In this document: positions 1 to 9,039 of the stretch, piece by piece
Layout of the letters: each line of letters starts with the position of its first letter
How positions within the stretch are numbered: the first letter of the stretch is position 1
Source: Raineyella antarctica
GTDB taxonomy: Bacteria > Actinomycetota > Actinomycetes > Propionibacteriales > Propionibacteriaceae
Direction of reading: 5' to 3'
Assembly: GCF_900092135.1 (NCBI RefSeq)
Contig: NZ_FMYF01000004.1
Location: 186,001-250,000 of the forward strand
Length of the DNA stretch: 64,000 bases
Notes under the pieces: model-generated
The model's database searches: none
What the model saw: only the letters and a program-made list of their open reading frames with translations
Told to the model about the DNA's origin: nothing
Made by a program: the position numbers and the translations under genes

Positions 1-2
1 AG

Positions 3-2804
3 GAGCTGGTCACCCGCGAGGTGGGAGGGTCGGCGCTGTTCGCGTCCCGGTTCCGGGAGAACGCCGCGCGGGCGCTGCTGCTGCCGCGCCGCGACCCGGG
101 ACGGCGCTCCCCCTTGTGGCAGCAGCGACAACGCTCGGCCCAGCTGCTGGAGGTGGCCCGCAAGTACCCACAGTTCCCGATCGTGCTGGAGACCGTGCGC
201 GAGTGCCTGCAGGACGTCTACGACCTGCCCGCCCTCAAGGGCCTGGCCGCGCAGGTCGGCTCCCGGGCCGTCCGCCTGGTCGAGACCACCACCGCAAACC
301 CTTCCCCGTTCGCGCAGTCGCTGCTGTTCGGCTACGTCGCCCAGTTCCTCTACGAGGGCGACTCGCCGCTGGCCGAACGTCGGGCCGCCGCGCTCTCCCT
401 CGACCCGAGCCTGCTCAACGAGCTGCTGGGCCGGGCCGAGCTGCGCGACCTGCTCGACCCGGCGGTGATCGCGTCGGTGGAGGCGGACCTGCAGCGGCTG
501 TCCCCGCAGCGCAGGGTCCGCGGCGCCGAGGGGCTGGCCGACGCGCTGCGGTTGCTCGGCCCGCTGACCGTCGACGAGGCGGCCGCGCGCCTGGCGGCCG
601 AGGAGGACAACGTTCGGAGCGGTCGCGAAACTTTCGAGAATCAAGAAGAAACCAAGGAAACCTCAAAGAGTGAGGGGTTTGGGGAAAGCCGAAACCTACG
701 GGAAATGGGAACCCCTCCCTCGAACGAAAGCCTTTCCGGATCCAGGTCCGCGGACGAACCTCGAAACCTTGACAAGAGCGGGGGGCTGGGAGCTTCGCAC
801 GGTTCGCCGACCCCCGGGAAACCAAAGAAACCTGAAGCTCCGGCGGAGCCTGCGAAACAGCACGAAACAGCGAACATCCGGGCGCGAGCCCTGCTGGACC
901 TGTTGGTACAGGAACGACGGGCGCTCCAGTTGCGGATCGGCGGCGAAGCGACGTACGCGGTCGTGCAGGACGCGGCCAGGCTCAGGGACGCCCTGGGCGT
1001 GGCTCTCCCGATGGGCGTGCCGCTGGCCTTCCTGGAGCCGGTGCCCGACCCCTTGGGCGATGTGGTCTCCCGCTACGCGCGCACCCACGGCCCGTTCACC
1101 GCGGCCGAGGCAGGCCGGGCGCTCGGGCTGGGCCCCGCGGTCGTGCTGCAGGTACTGCAGCGGTTGGCCGCCGAGCACCGGGTGACGGAGGGGGAGTTCC
1201 GGCCGGCCCACTCCCCCACTGGCCGATCCACCCCGTTGGACACCGAGTGGTGCGACGTGGAGGTCCTCCGCCGGATCCGGCGCCGGTCCCTGGCTGTCCT
1301 GCGGGCCGAGGTCGAACCGGTCGAGCAGCCAGCGTACGCCCGGTTCCTGGCCGACTGGCAGCACCTGGACGCCCCGGCCGGCGGCGGCTCGCCGGCGACC
1401 CTGCGCGGCGTGGACGGGGTCGCGACGGTCCTGGAGCAGTTGGCAGGCGTCGCGGTCCCGGCCAGCGCCTGGGAGAGCCACGTCCTGCCGGCCCGGGTCG
1501 CCGACTACTCCCCCGGCCAGCTCGACGAGTTGCTGGCCGGCGGGGAGTTCCTCTGGAGCGGCACCGCGCCCGCCACCGGCAACGACGGCTGGATCGCGTT
1601 CCACCCGGCCGAGACCGCCGACCTGACAGTGACCCGCGCGGAGGACTTCGAGCCCGGTCCGCTGCACCAGGCGCTGCTGGCCGCCCTGTCCGGCGGCGGG
1701 GCCTGGTTCGTCGGCCCGCTGGTGGACCGGGCCCAACAGGTGCTGGCCTCCCTGCCGGACGCGCCCGAGAGGGAGGCCTCCGGGATGGGTGCCGCCGCCG
1801 AGTGGGTGCAGGCGCTGTGGGACCTGGTCTGGGCCGGGCTGGTCGGCAACGACACCTTCGCCCCGGTCCGTGGCCTCCTCGGCCTGGGCCGTACCGCCCA
1901 CCGGCAGCGGTCCCGACCGCCCCGGGTCCGCAGTGCCCGATCGGGCGGGCTCGGCCGTTCGGGGCGGCTGGCCCGCCTGCGGGAGCTGGGCGGCCCGCTT
2001 CCTGCCGGCACCACCGGCGCGTCGGCAGGCGTAGGGCTGGCGCTGTCCCCGTTCGAGGCCGCGCGGGTGGCGGGCCGCTGGTCGCTGCTGCCCGCGCCGA
2101 CCGACGATCCCACGGTCCGCTCCCATGCCGCCGCCGAGGTGCTGCTGGACCGGTACGGCGTCATCACGCGCGGCGCGGTGGTGGCCGAGGAGGTCCCCGG
2201 AGGCTTCGCGACCCAGTACCGGCTGCTGACCCGGATGGAGGAGGCCGGTCAGGTGCGCCGCGGCTACTTCGTGGAGCACCTGGGCGCCGCCCAGTTCTCC
2301 ACCGGCGCGACCGTCGACCGATTGCGTGGCTTCGCCCGGGCGGACGACGAGGAGGTCCCCTCGCCCACTGATCCTGCGCCGTGGCGCGAAACGCCGGACC
2401 GCCCGGCCCGGCATGCCCTCGCCCTGGCCGCCACCGACCCGGCCAACCCGTACGGTGCTGCCCTGCCCTGGCCCGAACTGCCGGCCGACGCCGACGGCGT
2501 CCGACCCACCGGACACAGGCCGGGTCGGAAGGCCGGCGCAGTGGTGGTGCTGGTGGAGGGCCGGCTGGTGCTGTACGTGGAGCGCGGCGGGCGGACCCTG
2601 CTGTGGTTCGCCGAGGACCCGACCGACGTACGGCTGCTGGACCCGACCGCCACGGCACTGGCCTGTGCGCTGCGCACCGCACAGGTGGAGAAGATGGCCC
2701 TGGAGAAGGTGAACGGACGATCGCTGCTGGCCACCCCCCTGGCGGAGGCACTGCTGCGCGCAGGCTTCTACTCCTCGCCCTCAGGGGTTAGGTTCAGGGC
2801 ATGA
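3..2804 (+). CDS. lhr: ATP-dependent helicase Lhr, C-terminal part (5' end outside window)
   Basis: This is the distal part of a large Lhr-type superfamily 2 DNA helicase, which unwinds DNA or RNA:DNA hybrids and is linked to DNA repair in actinobacteria. The reading frame is already open at base 3, so the start and the ATPase core lie upstream; the GTG at base 21 is only an internal codon. The first residues, with SALFASRFRENAARALLLPR followed by a WQQR and a FPIVLET stretch, are typical of Lhr, and the rest fits the long Lhr C-terminal extension. Between about residues 205 and 290, counted from the GTG at 21, sits a polar, Glu/Ser/Lys-rich and probably disordered stretch encoded by DNA much richer in A than its flanks. 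The stop overlaps the next start (ATGA), so translation is probably coupled. Confidence 0.9.
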   Translation, partial: ELVTREVGGSALFASRFRENAARALLLPRRDPGRRSPLWQQRQRSAQLLEVARKYPQFPIVLETVRECLQDVYDLPALKGLAAQVGSRAVRLVETTTANPSPFAQSLLFGYVAQFLYEGDSPLAERRAAALSLDPSLLNELLGRAELRDLLDPAVIASVEADLQRLSPQRRVRGAEGLADALRLLGPLTVDEAAARLAAEEDNVRSGRETFENQEETKETSKSEGFGESRNLREMGTPPSNESLSGSRSADEPRNLDKSGGLGASHGSPTPGKPKKPEAPAEPAKQHETANIRARALLDLLVQERRALQLRIGGEATYAVVQDAARLRDALGVALPMGVPLAFLEPVPDPLGDVVSRYARTHGPFTAAEAGRALGLGPAVVLQVLQRLAAEHRVTEGEFRPAHSPTGRSTPLDTEWCDVEVLRRIRRRSLAVLRAEVEPVEQPAYARFLADWQHLDAPAGGGSPATLRGVDGVATVLEQLAGVAVPASAWESHVLPARVADYSPGQLDELLAGGEFLWSGTAPATGNDGWIAFHPAETADLTVTRAEDFEPGPLHQALLAALSGGGAWFVGPLVDRAQQVLASLPDAPEREASGMGAAAEWVQALWDLVWAGLVGNDTFAPVRGLLGLGRTAHRQRSRPPRVRSARSGGLGRSGRLARLRELGGPLPAGTTGASAGVGLALSPFEAARVAGRWSLLPAPTDDPTVRSHAAAEVLLDRYGVITRGAVVAEEVPGGFATQYRLLTRMEEAGQVRRGYFVEHLGAAQFSTGATVDRLRGFARADDEEVPSPTDPAPWRETPDRPARHALALAATDPANPYGAALPWPELPADADGVRPTGHRPGRKAGAVVVLVEGRLVLYVERGGRTLLWFAEDPTDVRLLDPTATALACALRTAQVEKMALEKVNGRSLLATPLAEALLRAGFYSSPSGVRFRA
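648..832 (+). repeat. Clustered GAAACC repeats in an A-rich insert within lhr
   Basis: Six exact copies of GAAACC occur at 648, 657, 691, 763, 818 and 827, with a related GAAACTTTC at 627. The surrounding 608-872 stretch is visibly richer in A than any neighbouring coding DNA, although it stays in frame. It encodes the low-complexity linker of the helicase. It may be a degenerate repetitive element domesticated into the gene, or simply a fast-evolving linker. The repeats are directly visible; their origin is inference. Confidence 0.6.
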
Positions 2805-3253
2805 CCGAGTCGCCCACACTCCCCGGCACCCCCTCCGTCACCCCGTTCCTGATGTTCGAGGGCTCGGCCCGCCAGGCCGTCGAGTTCTACGTCGAGACCT
2901 TTGCGCCCGTCGTGGGGGGCACGCAGGTCACCTCCCTGGAGTTGTACGGAGCCGACGGGCCCGGCCCCGAGGGGACGGTGGCCGCCTGCTCGTTCACCGT
3001 GGCCGGTCAGCCGATCCGAGCCTTCGACTCGTTCGTGCACCACGGGTTCACCTTCACCCCGGCCGTGTCCTTCTTCGTCGAGCTGCCGAGCGCCGCGGAC
3101 GTCCGTACGCTCGCCGCCACCCTCGGTGAGGGCGGCGGGGAACTGATGCCGCCGGACGCGTACGGCTTCTCCGAGTTGTTCGCCTGGGTCAACGACCGCT
3201 GGGGCGTGTCCTGGCAGCTCAACTCCGCCACCCCCGCGGAGCCGGGTGCCTGA
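2801..3253 (+). CDS. VOC-superfamily PhnB/3-dmu-9 3-mt-like protein
   Basis: A 150-residue protein of the glyoxalase/bleomycin-resistance (VOC) fold, closest to the PhnB / 3-demethylubiquinone methyltransferase-like family. Features are the N-terminal TPFLMFEGSARQAVEFY, a paired second half containing FTFTPAVSFFVE, and the end motif WVNDRWGVSWQLN. Members lack a proven general reaction; many are metal-dependent or binding proteins. It overlaps lhr upstream by 4 bases and the DNA glycosylase downstream by 8 bases, so the three are probably one transcript. The substrate is unknown. Confidence 0.8.
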   Translation: MTESPTLPGTPSVTPFLMFEGSARQAVEFYVETFAPVVGGTQVTSLELYGADGPGPEGTVAACSFTVAGQPIRAFDSFVHHGFTFTPAVSFFVELPSAADVRTLAATLGEGGGELMPPDAYGFSELFAWVNDRWGVSWQLNSATPAEPGA

Positions 3254-4199
3254 GGGCGACTCGCTGGTCCGGCTGGCCGACCGGCTGCGACCGGTCCTGG
3301 AGGGCCGGCGCCTGACCCGGACCGACTTCCGCGTCCCGCAGCTGGCGGTGCTGGACCTGACCGGCCGCACCGTCGAGGAGGTCCGGCCACGGGCCAAGTA
3401 CCTGCTGATGAGGGCCGGTGACCTGACCGTTGTCTCCCACCTGAAGATGGAGGGCAGCTGGGAGGCCTACCCGCTCATCGGCCCAGCCGGAGGCCCACAG
3501 GCCCCCCGCTGGCGGCACCCGGGCTGGCAGGCCCGCTGCGTACTGGAGACCGCCGAGCACCAGGTCGTCGGGTTCCAGCTGGGGCTGCTGGAGGTCGTCC
3601 CCACCTCCGGCGTCGAGGACCGGTTGGGCTTCCTCGGGCCCGACTTGCTGGACCCGGCCTGGCAGGACCCGGCGCAGGCCGAGGGATTGCTGGCCGAGGG
3701 CGTACGCCGCCTGCGGCAGGATCCCGAGCGGCCGATCGGGCTGGCCCTGCTCGACCAGCGGCTGGTCTCCGGGATCGGGAACATCTACCGCTGCGAGACG
3801 CTGCTCCTGGCCGGACTGGACCCGCATCGGCCGGTCTCCTCCGTGCCGGACCTGCCCGGGCTCGTCCTGCTGGCCCGGGACCTGTTGCGCGCCAACGTCT
3901 CGCCCCACCCCGGCGGCGACCTGCGCACCACCACCGGCGTCGAACCCCGGGCGGAGGCACCGTACGGGGTCAGGGTGCTGGTGCCCACCACCACGGGCGG
4001 CCCAGCAGAGGCGGCCGGACGGCGGACACCCATCCGCGGCCTGCCCACCCGCCGTACGCCGGCGTACTGGGTCTACGGGCGTGAGCACGAGGGGTGCCTG
4101 CGCTGCGGCGGGCCGGTCCGTCGGGAGGACTACGTCGACCCGCGTGATCCGGCCTCGGGCGCCCGCCAGCTGTGGTGGTGCCCGCGCTGCCAGCGCTGA
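3246..4199 (+). CDS. nei2: DNA glycosylase/AP lyase, Fpg/Nei family
   Basis: A bifunctional base-excision repair enzyme that removes oxidised bases and cleaves the abasic site. The GTG start gives Met-Pro-Glu-Gly-Asp; after Met removal the essential N-terminal Pro and following Glu of the Fpg/Nei family are in place, which fixes this start. The C-terminus carries a zinc finger with Cys284, Cys287, Cys312 and Cys315. Length (317 residues) is near that of actinobacterial Nei2. The gene follows lhr closely, and in actinobacteria the Lhr helicase and Nei2 commonly sit together, which supports a repair unit. Confidence 0.92.
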   Translation: MPEGDSLVRLADRLRPVLEGRRLTRTDFRVPQLAVLDLTGRTVEEVRPRAKYLLMRAGDLTVVSHLKMEGSWEAYPLIGPAGGPQAPRWRHPGWQARCVLETAEHQVVGFQLGLLEVVPTSGVEDRLGFLGPDLLDPAWQDPAQAEGLLAEGVRRLRQDPERPIGLALLDQRLVSGIGNIYRCETLLLAGLDPHRPVSSVPDLPGLVLLARDLLRANVSPHPGGDLRTTTGVEPRAEAPYGVRVLVPTTTGGPAEAAGRRTPIRGLPTRRTPAYWVYGREHEGCLRCGGPVRREDYVDPRDPASGARQLWWCPRCQR

Positions 4200-4273
4200 G
4201 CCCTGCGCCCGACCTGGTCGGGCACCTCCATCCCCCCGGGCACCATCCGCCCCGGGCACCATCCGCCTGGGCT

Positions 4274-4312
4274 CGGGGGAGCGTCCCTGACCCGGCCCGG
4301 AACGCTCCCCCG
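4274..4312 (+). terminator. Probable terminator after the lhr-nei2 unit
   Basis: An 11-bp perfect inverted repeat (CGGGGGAGCGT / ACGCTCCCCCG) with a 17-base loop lies about 75 bases after the nei2 stop. No long T-run follows, which is common in high-G+C actinobacteria. Just upstream a 15-base unit containing GGGCACCATCCGCC is present twice in tandem. Confidence 0.55.
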
Positions 4313-4363
4313 AACACCCCTCGCGAGCTGGTCGATGGCCCCCCAGCGCGCCACGATGGAGAC

Positions 4364-4768
4364 ATGCAGACCTCTTCGTACGACCCCACCACCGGTCGCG
4401 CACCCTCGATGACCTCCGGCGAGGAGCGTTCGGTCGCCTCCCTGGCCCACCTGTCGGCTATCATCGCGATGATCGTCAGCGCCGGCTGGCTCAGCTTCAT
4501 CGGCCCGCTCGTGGTCTGGTTCCTCTACAAGGACCGCAGCGCCTTCGTCCGCAACGCAGCCGCCGGCTCCTTCAACTTCAACATCTGGGCCTGGGTAATG
4601 AACGTAGTCGCCTGGATCCTGGCGTTCACCGTGGTCCTCCTGCCCGTCGCCGTCATCCTGTGGGTGGTGGCCGGCGTGATGACCCTGTGGTGCCACATCC
4701 GGGGCGCGATCGTCGCGCAGCACGGCCAGGCCTACCGCTACCCGGCCAGCATCGGCCTGCTGCACTGA
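4364..4768 (+). CDS. DUF4870 membrane protein
   Basis: A 134-residue small integral membrane protein. An N-terminal hydrophilic segment with SGEERSVASLAHLSA is followed by about three hydrophobic helices, and WFLYKDRSAFVRNAAAGSFN between helices one and two is the hallmark of DUF4870 proteins (Tic20-like fold). No biochemical function is known for the family. I chose the ATG after GGAGAC rather than upstream in-frame codons because family similarity begins there. It stands alone between nei2 and acylphosphatase. Confidence 0.8.
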   Translation: MQTSSYDPTTGRAPSMTSGEERSVASLAHLSAIIAMIVSAGWLSFIGPLVVWFLYKDRSAFVRNAAAGSFNFNIWAWVMNVVAWILAFTVVLLPVAVILWVVAGVMTLWCHIRGAIVAQHGQAYRYPASIGLLH

Positions 4769-4839
4769 CCCGGTGGACAACCGCCACCGCGATGAGCGGG
4801 GCCGGTGACACCGGTGCGCTCGGGGCCTACCCTCGGAGC

Positions 4840-5127
4840 ATGAGCGACACTTCCGTGGAGGAGCTCCACGCCGTCGTCCACGGTCATGTCCAGGGCGTCG
4901 GCTTCCGCTTCTGGACCGAGCGCCAGGCCGCCAGGCTCGGCCTGGTCGGCTGGGTGGCCAACCGCAACGACGGCAGCGTCGAGATCGTCGCGCAGGGCAC
5001 CCACGACCAGGTCGTCGCGATGCTGCGCAAGCTGAAGTCCCCGATGACCCCCGGCAGCGTCGACTTCCTCGACCGGGAGATCCGTACGCCCACCCAACGG
5101 TTCCGCGACTTCCGCGTCACGTACTGA
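4840..5127 (+). CDS. acyP: Acylphosphatase
   Basis: A 95-residue cytosolic enzyme that hydrolyses acyl phosphates such as carbamoyl or acetyl phosphate. The signature HGHVQGVGFRFW is complete, with Arg23 as the phosphate-binding residue and Asn41 in GWVANRNDGS as the water-positioning residue. Length matches the single-domain family. The ATG is preceded by CGGAG. It is separated from the neighbouring membrane proteins and appears to be transcribed on its own or with DUF4870. Confidence 0.93.
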   Translation: MSDTSVEELHAVVHGHVQGVGFRFWTERQAARLGLVGWVANRNDGSVEIVAQGTHDQVVAMLRKLKSPMTPGSVDFLDREIRTPTQRFRDFRVTY

Positions 5128-5196
5128 GGGAGCCGCCCGCGGGTCAGCGCTGCGGAGTGGACCGCACCGGGCGGTCCGGGGTCCGGTGATGAGAGC

Positions 5197-6441
5197 ATGT
5201 CCCCCGTGAATGGGCGACGGGCGTGGTTGGTGTGGTTGACAGGTGTGCTCGTCTACGCGGTGGCCGTCATGCAGCGCAGCAGCTTCGGGGTCGCCGGACT
5301 CGAGGCCGCCCAGCACTTCAGCGCCGGCGCCGGCATCGTGTCGATGTTCGTGGTCCTGCAGCTGGGCGTGTACGCCGCCGCCCAGGTCCCGGTCGGCCTG
5401 GCGCTGGACCGGCTCGGCTCGCGCACCGTGGTCACCGCCGGAGCCCTGGTGATGGCCGTCGGCCAGCTGATGGTCGGCTCGACCGACTCGATCACGGTCG
5501 CGATCATCGGCCGGATCCTGGTCGGCCTGGGCGATGCGATGACGTTCAACTCGGTGATCCGCCTGGTCCCCTACTGGTTCGCCAACCACCGGGTGCCGAT
5601 CATGACCCAGCTGACCGGCATGCTCGGCCAGCTCGGGCAGATCCTCAGCGCCGTCCCGTTCCTGTCGGTGCTGGTCACCTACGGCTGGCGTCCGGCGTTC
5701 TTCGCGGCAGCCGGGACGGCGGTCCTCGGCGCCGCCCTGATGTGGGTCTTCGGCCGCAATGCCCCGCCCGGGCGGTGGCAGCCGGACACGACGGCCTCAC
5801 TCGGTGCGGTCACCGCGAGCCTGCGGGCCATCCTCCGGGAACCGCACACCTCGGTCGGCTTCTGGATCCACTTCACCACCTGCTTCTCCACCATGATGTT
5901 CCCGCTGATGTGGGGCTATCCCTACCTCACCGCGGGCCTGGGCTACTCCCCCGCGGTGGCCAGCGCCCTGTTGTCCGTCTTCGCCCTGGTCGCGATCCCC
6001 GTCGGCCCGCTTGTCGGCCGGCTGACCGCCCGCCATCCCCGGCACCGCTCCGGCCTCGCCCTGGCGCTGATCACCCTCCAGCTGGTCGCCTGGACCGGCG
6101 TCCTGCTGTGGCCCGGGGTGCCGCCGGTCTGGGCACTGGTCGTGCTGATCACCGCGCTGGCGATGGGCGGCCCGGGCTCCAACATCGGCTTCGACTACGT
6201 CCGTACATCGCAACCGCCCCAGCGCGTCGGGACCGGAACGGGCATCGTGCTGATGGGCGGGTTCACCGCGGCCCTGGTCAGCGTGCTGTTCATCGGTCTG
6301 GCCCTGGACCTGCTGACCGGCGGGGGCGGCTACGACCAGCGCTCCTTCACGATCGGCATGACCACCCAGGCGCCGATCTACGCCGTCGGCCTGGCCGGGA
6401 TCCTGCTCTCCCGCCGCCGTCTGCGCACCCACCCCAGGTGA
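5197..6441 (+). CDS. MFS transporter
   Basis: A 414-residue major facilitator superfamily transporter with about twelve predicted membrane segments. The loop between helices 2 and 3 carries the motif A variant GLALDRLGSR, and the fourth helix region has GRILVGLGDAMTF. The overall form resembles small-anion or organic-acid MFS carriers, but the substrate cannot be assigned. The ATG at the start is supported by the N-terminal RRAWLVWL preceding the first helix. The open frame of the downstream thioesterase runs antiphase through this gene, but that is a high-G+C artefact. Confidence 0.85.
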   Translation: MSPVNGRRAWLVWLTGVLVYAVAVMQRSSFGVAGLEAAQHFSAGAGIVSMFVVLQLGVYAAAQVPVGLALDRLGSRTVVTAGALVMAVGQLMVGSTDSITVAIIGRILVGLGDAMTFNSVIRLVPYWFANHRVPIMTQLTGMLGQLGQILSAVPFLSVLVTYGWRPAFFAAAGTAVLGAALMWVFGRNAPPGRWQPDTTASLGAVTASLRAILREPHTSVGFWIHFTTCFSTMMFPLMWGYPYLTAGLGYSPAVASALLSVFALVAIPVGPLVGRLTARHPRHRSGLALALITLQLVAWTGVLLWPGVPPVWALVVLITALAMGGPGSNIGFDYVRTSQPPQRVGTGTGIVLMGGFTAALVSVLFIGLALDLLTGGGGYDQRSFTIGMTTQAPIYAVGLAGILLSRRRLRTHPR

Positions 6442-6557
6442 GCCGCCGGGCCGGCGCGAACCCCCCGGCCCAGGCCGAGACCCCGATGGCACAGGATTTC
6501 CCCTGTCCCCCTGCGGGGCATGAGATAGTGGCCCAAACATCAGAACGGAGTTGTCCT

Positions 6558-7511
6558 GTGCCGAGTCGATCCCCCGTGGAGACCCTGCGGTTCCTGGCCG
6601 CACCCACCGATGTCCTCTTCGACGGGGAGAACATCGTCAACGGCGGGAAGATCCTGGAATGGATCGACAAGGCGGCGTATGCCGTCGCCGCCGGCTGGAG
6701 CGGCAGCTACTGCGTGACCGCCTACGTCGGCCACGTCTCCTTCCGCCACGGCATCCCCTCCGGGCACCTGGTGGAGGTCGAGGCCCGGATCATCTACACC
6801 GGCCGTACGTCGATGCACATCCAGTGCACCGTCCGCAACGCCGACCCGAAGCGACTGTCCTGGACCGAGGCCACCAGCTGCCTGGTGATCTTCGTCGCGA
6901 CCGACGGCAAGGGCAAGTCGGTCCCGGTGGTCGAGTTCGACCCGATCACCGCCAGCGAGCGGGCCCACGCCCGGGCCGCGATCGGCCGGGCGGACATCCG
7001 CCGCGAGATCGAGAACCAGATGGCCCAGCAGGTCTACACCGCCGCGGGCACCGCGCCGCGGATGGTCACCCGCTTCCTGGCCCAGCCGACCGACGTCAAC
7101 TGGGGTGGCAAGGTCCACGGTGGTACCGCGATGGAGTGGATCGACCAGGCCGCCTGGCTCTGCGCCACCCAGTGGTCCGGCATGACGCCGACGGTGGTCT
7201 ACTCCGGCGGCGTACGGTTCTACCGGCCCATCCACATCGGCCACGTCGTCGAGCTGGAGGCGCGCCTGCTGCGCACCAACCGCAAGACGATGGACATCGC
7301 CGTGCACGTACGCTCCGGTGACCCCCGCACCCCCGAGCGCCAGCTGACCACCCACTGCGCCATCACGTACGGCGTCCGCGGTGACGACGACCGGCTGGTC
7401 GACATCCCGCAGTGGGAGCCGCAGAACGACGAGGACCGGGCCCTGGCGGACCACGCCTACCGGCTTCGCAAGATTCGCGGCCACCGCGTACCCGGCCTGT
7501 CCACCGGCTAG
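6558..7511 (+). CDS. Acyl-CoA thioesterase with two hotdog domains
   Basis: A 317-residue protein with two tandem 4HBT-type hotdog domains, as in the acyl-CoA hydrolase/BFIT group. Each half has the substrate-binding helix motif: GGKILEWIDKAAY around residue 32, and HGGTAMEWIDQAAW around residue 190. Each is followed by strands such as VEVEARIIYTGRTS and VELEARLLRTNRKT. It probably hydrolyses medium or long acyl-CoA to free acid and CoA. The GTG start is chosen because CGGAG lies seven bases upstream and domain similarity begins at once; the open frame upstream is spurious. Confidence 0.88.
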   Translation: MPSRSPVETLRFLAAPTDVLFDGENIVNGGKILEWIDKAAYAVAAGWSGSYCVTAYVGHVSFRHGIPSGHLVEVEARIIYTGRTSMHIQCTVRNADPKRLSWTEATSCLVIFVATDGKGKSVPVVEFDPITASERAHARAAIGRADIRREIENQMAQQVYTAAGTAPRMVTRFLAQPTDVNWGGKVHGGTAMEWIDQAAWLCATQWSGMTPTVVYSGGVRFYRPIHIGHVVELEARLLRTNRKTMDIAVHVRSGDPRTPERQLTTHCAITYGVRGDDDRLVDIPQWEPQNDEDRALADHAYRLRKIRGHRVPGLSTG

Positions 7512-7611
7512 CCCCACCGGCGACGGCACCGCCCTCCCCCGCGTCGCTGCCGGCCCACGCCTCGCTAGGCTGGCCGACAGCTACCCCGACCAGGGAACAG
7601 GAGGGGATGGG

Positions 7612-8952
7612 ATGTCCTCGTCGTTCATATCGGCCGCCCAGCTCATGCAGGAAATGGCGGACGGCACCATCAAGCAGGTCAACCCGTTCACCGGGACCGA
7701 GGTCTGGACCGTCCCGGGCCGGGCGCACCGCCCGCTCGGGATCCACCATCCGGACCCGCAGCCGCTCCGCAACGAGGACCACGGCCGCTGGTGTTCGTTC
7801 TGCGAGTCCCGCTACCTGGAGACCCCGCCGGAGAAGAGCAGGCTCGTGCGCGAGGGGGACACCTGGCAGCGGCACGACGGGGTCCCCGCCGACCGCCTCC
7901 ACGACAGCGTGGCCGAGTTCCGACGCATCCCCAATCTGTTCGAGATCGTCTCCTACGACTACTGGGACAAGAACTACGGCTACCGGATGCCCGCGGAGCT
8001 CCAGCGGCGGATGGACGACTACCTGGCCACCACCATCGGGCGGGACCACGTCTTCCGGATCATCCAGGCCAGGATGAAGGCCGCCGGGCTGGACGCGAGC
8101 GACTGGGCCTCCCTGACCGAGGACGAGCGCCGCGAGCACGCAGCCGGATTCTTCGGCGGTGGCCACGACGTCATCGTGGCCCGTCGACACTTCGCCGACG
8201 GCGCGTTCGACGACACGGGACTGGCCTCCTCCGGCACGCTCACGCCCGAGGAGCACTACCAGTACACCCAGTTCACGATCAGGGGGATGCAGGACCTGTA
8301 CCGGAACAACCGCTACGTCCGGTACGTCGCGACGTTCCAGAACTGGCTCAAGCCCGCCGGCGCCTCGTTCGACCACCTGCACAAGCAACTGGTGGCCATC
8401 GACGAGCGCGGCATGAGCAACGAGCTGGAGATCGAGCGGCTGCGGGCCAACCCCAACCTGTTCAACGACGCGGCGGTCAACTACGCCGGCTACCACAACC
8501 TGGTGATCGCCGAGAACGACGAGGCCGTCGCCTTCGCCGGCTTCGGGCACCGCTACCCGACCCTCGAGGTGTACTCCAAGAGCTCGGCCGCCACGCCGTG
8601 GGAGGCCAGCGACGCCGAGGTCCGGTCGATGTCGGACCTGCTGCACGCCTGCCACTCCGCGACCGGCGCCGACGTGCCCTCCAACGAGGAGTGGTACCAC
8701 CGGCCGGTCGACTCGCTGGAGCCTGCGCCCTGGCGGATCATGCTGAAGTGGCGGGTGTCCAACCTGGCCGGCTTCGAGGGGGGCACCAAGATCTACCTCA
8801 ACACGCTGTCCCCGACGACCGTCCGGGACCGGGTGGTGCCCAAGCTCTACGAGCTGCGTGACCAGGGCAAGATCGCGCCGATGCGGATCGCGACCGAGGC
8901 ACGCTGCGAGCCGAACTCACTGCGCTACATCGACCAGCTGCGCTGGTACTGA
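7612..8952 (+). CDS. DUF4921 family protein (GalT/HIT-like fold)
   Basis: A 446-residue cytosolic protein of the DUF4921 family, distantly related to galactose-1-phosphate uridylyltransferases and HIT hydrolases. Visible features are a CSFCESRYLETPPEK zinc-type segment near residue 63, FVARRHF-like central strands, and the histidine motif FDHLHKQL near residue 260, which resembles the HxHxH nucleotide-transfer centre of GalT. The ATG follows a strong AGGAGGGG site. The substrate is unknown; a nucleotidyl-transfer or phosphorylase role is inference. A long hairpin immediately downstream separates it from the convergent hydrolase. Confidence 0.75.
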   Translation: MSSSFISAAQLMQEMADGTIKQVNPFTGTEVWTVPGRAHRPLGIHHPDPQPLRNEDHGRWCSFCESRYLETPPEKSRLVREGDTWQRHDGVPADRLHDSVAEFRRIPNLFEIVSYDYWDKNYGYRMPAELQRRMDDYLATTIGRDHVFRIIQARMKAAGLDASDWASLTEDERREHAAGFFGGGHDVIVARRHFADGAFDDTGLASSGTLTPEEHYQYTQFTIRGMQDLYRNNRYVRYVATFQNWLKPAGASFDHLHKQLVAIDERGMSNELEIERLRANPNLFNDAAVNYAGYHNLVIAENDEAVAFAGFGHRYPTLEVYSKSSAATPWEASDAEVRSMSDLLHACHSATGADVPSNEEWYHRPVDSLEPAPWRIMLKWRVSNLAGFEGGTKIYLNTLSPTTVRDRVVPKLYELRDQGKIAPMRIATEARCEPNSLRYIDQLRWY

Positions 8953-8979
8953 TCGGCCAGCTGCGCTGGTAGTGAACGA

Positions 8980-9014
8980 CTGTGGGGGCCGGTGCCAAGC
9001 ACCGGCCCCCACAG
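8980..9014. terminator. Bidirectional terminator hairpin
   Basis: A perfect 16-bp stem (CTGTGGGGGCCGGTGC and its complement) with a three-base loop lies between two convergent genes. It can serve both the DUF4921 gene and the dienelactone hydrolase gene. Confidence 0.85.
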
Positions 9015-9039
9015 GATCGAGGCGTCGAGGAGCCGCCGC

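Noticed and set aside
696-2516. A 606-codon open frame antisense to lhr
   Set aside because: It mirrors the third codon positions of lhr in high-G+C DNA, has Arg/Gly/Pro-rich nonsense composition, and shows no domain.
5223-6557. Long upstream extension of the thioesterase frame through the MFS gene
   Set aside because: The extension is Arg/Pro/Gly-rich, lies antiphase in the MFS gene, and a GTG with a good ribosome site marks the real start at 6558.
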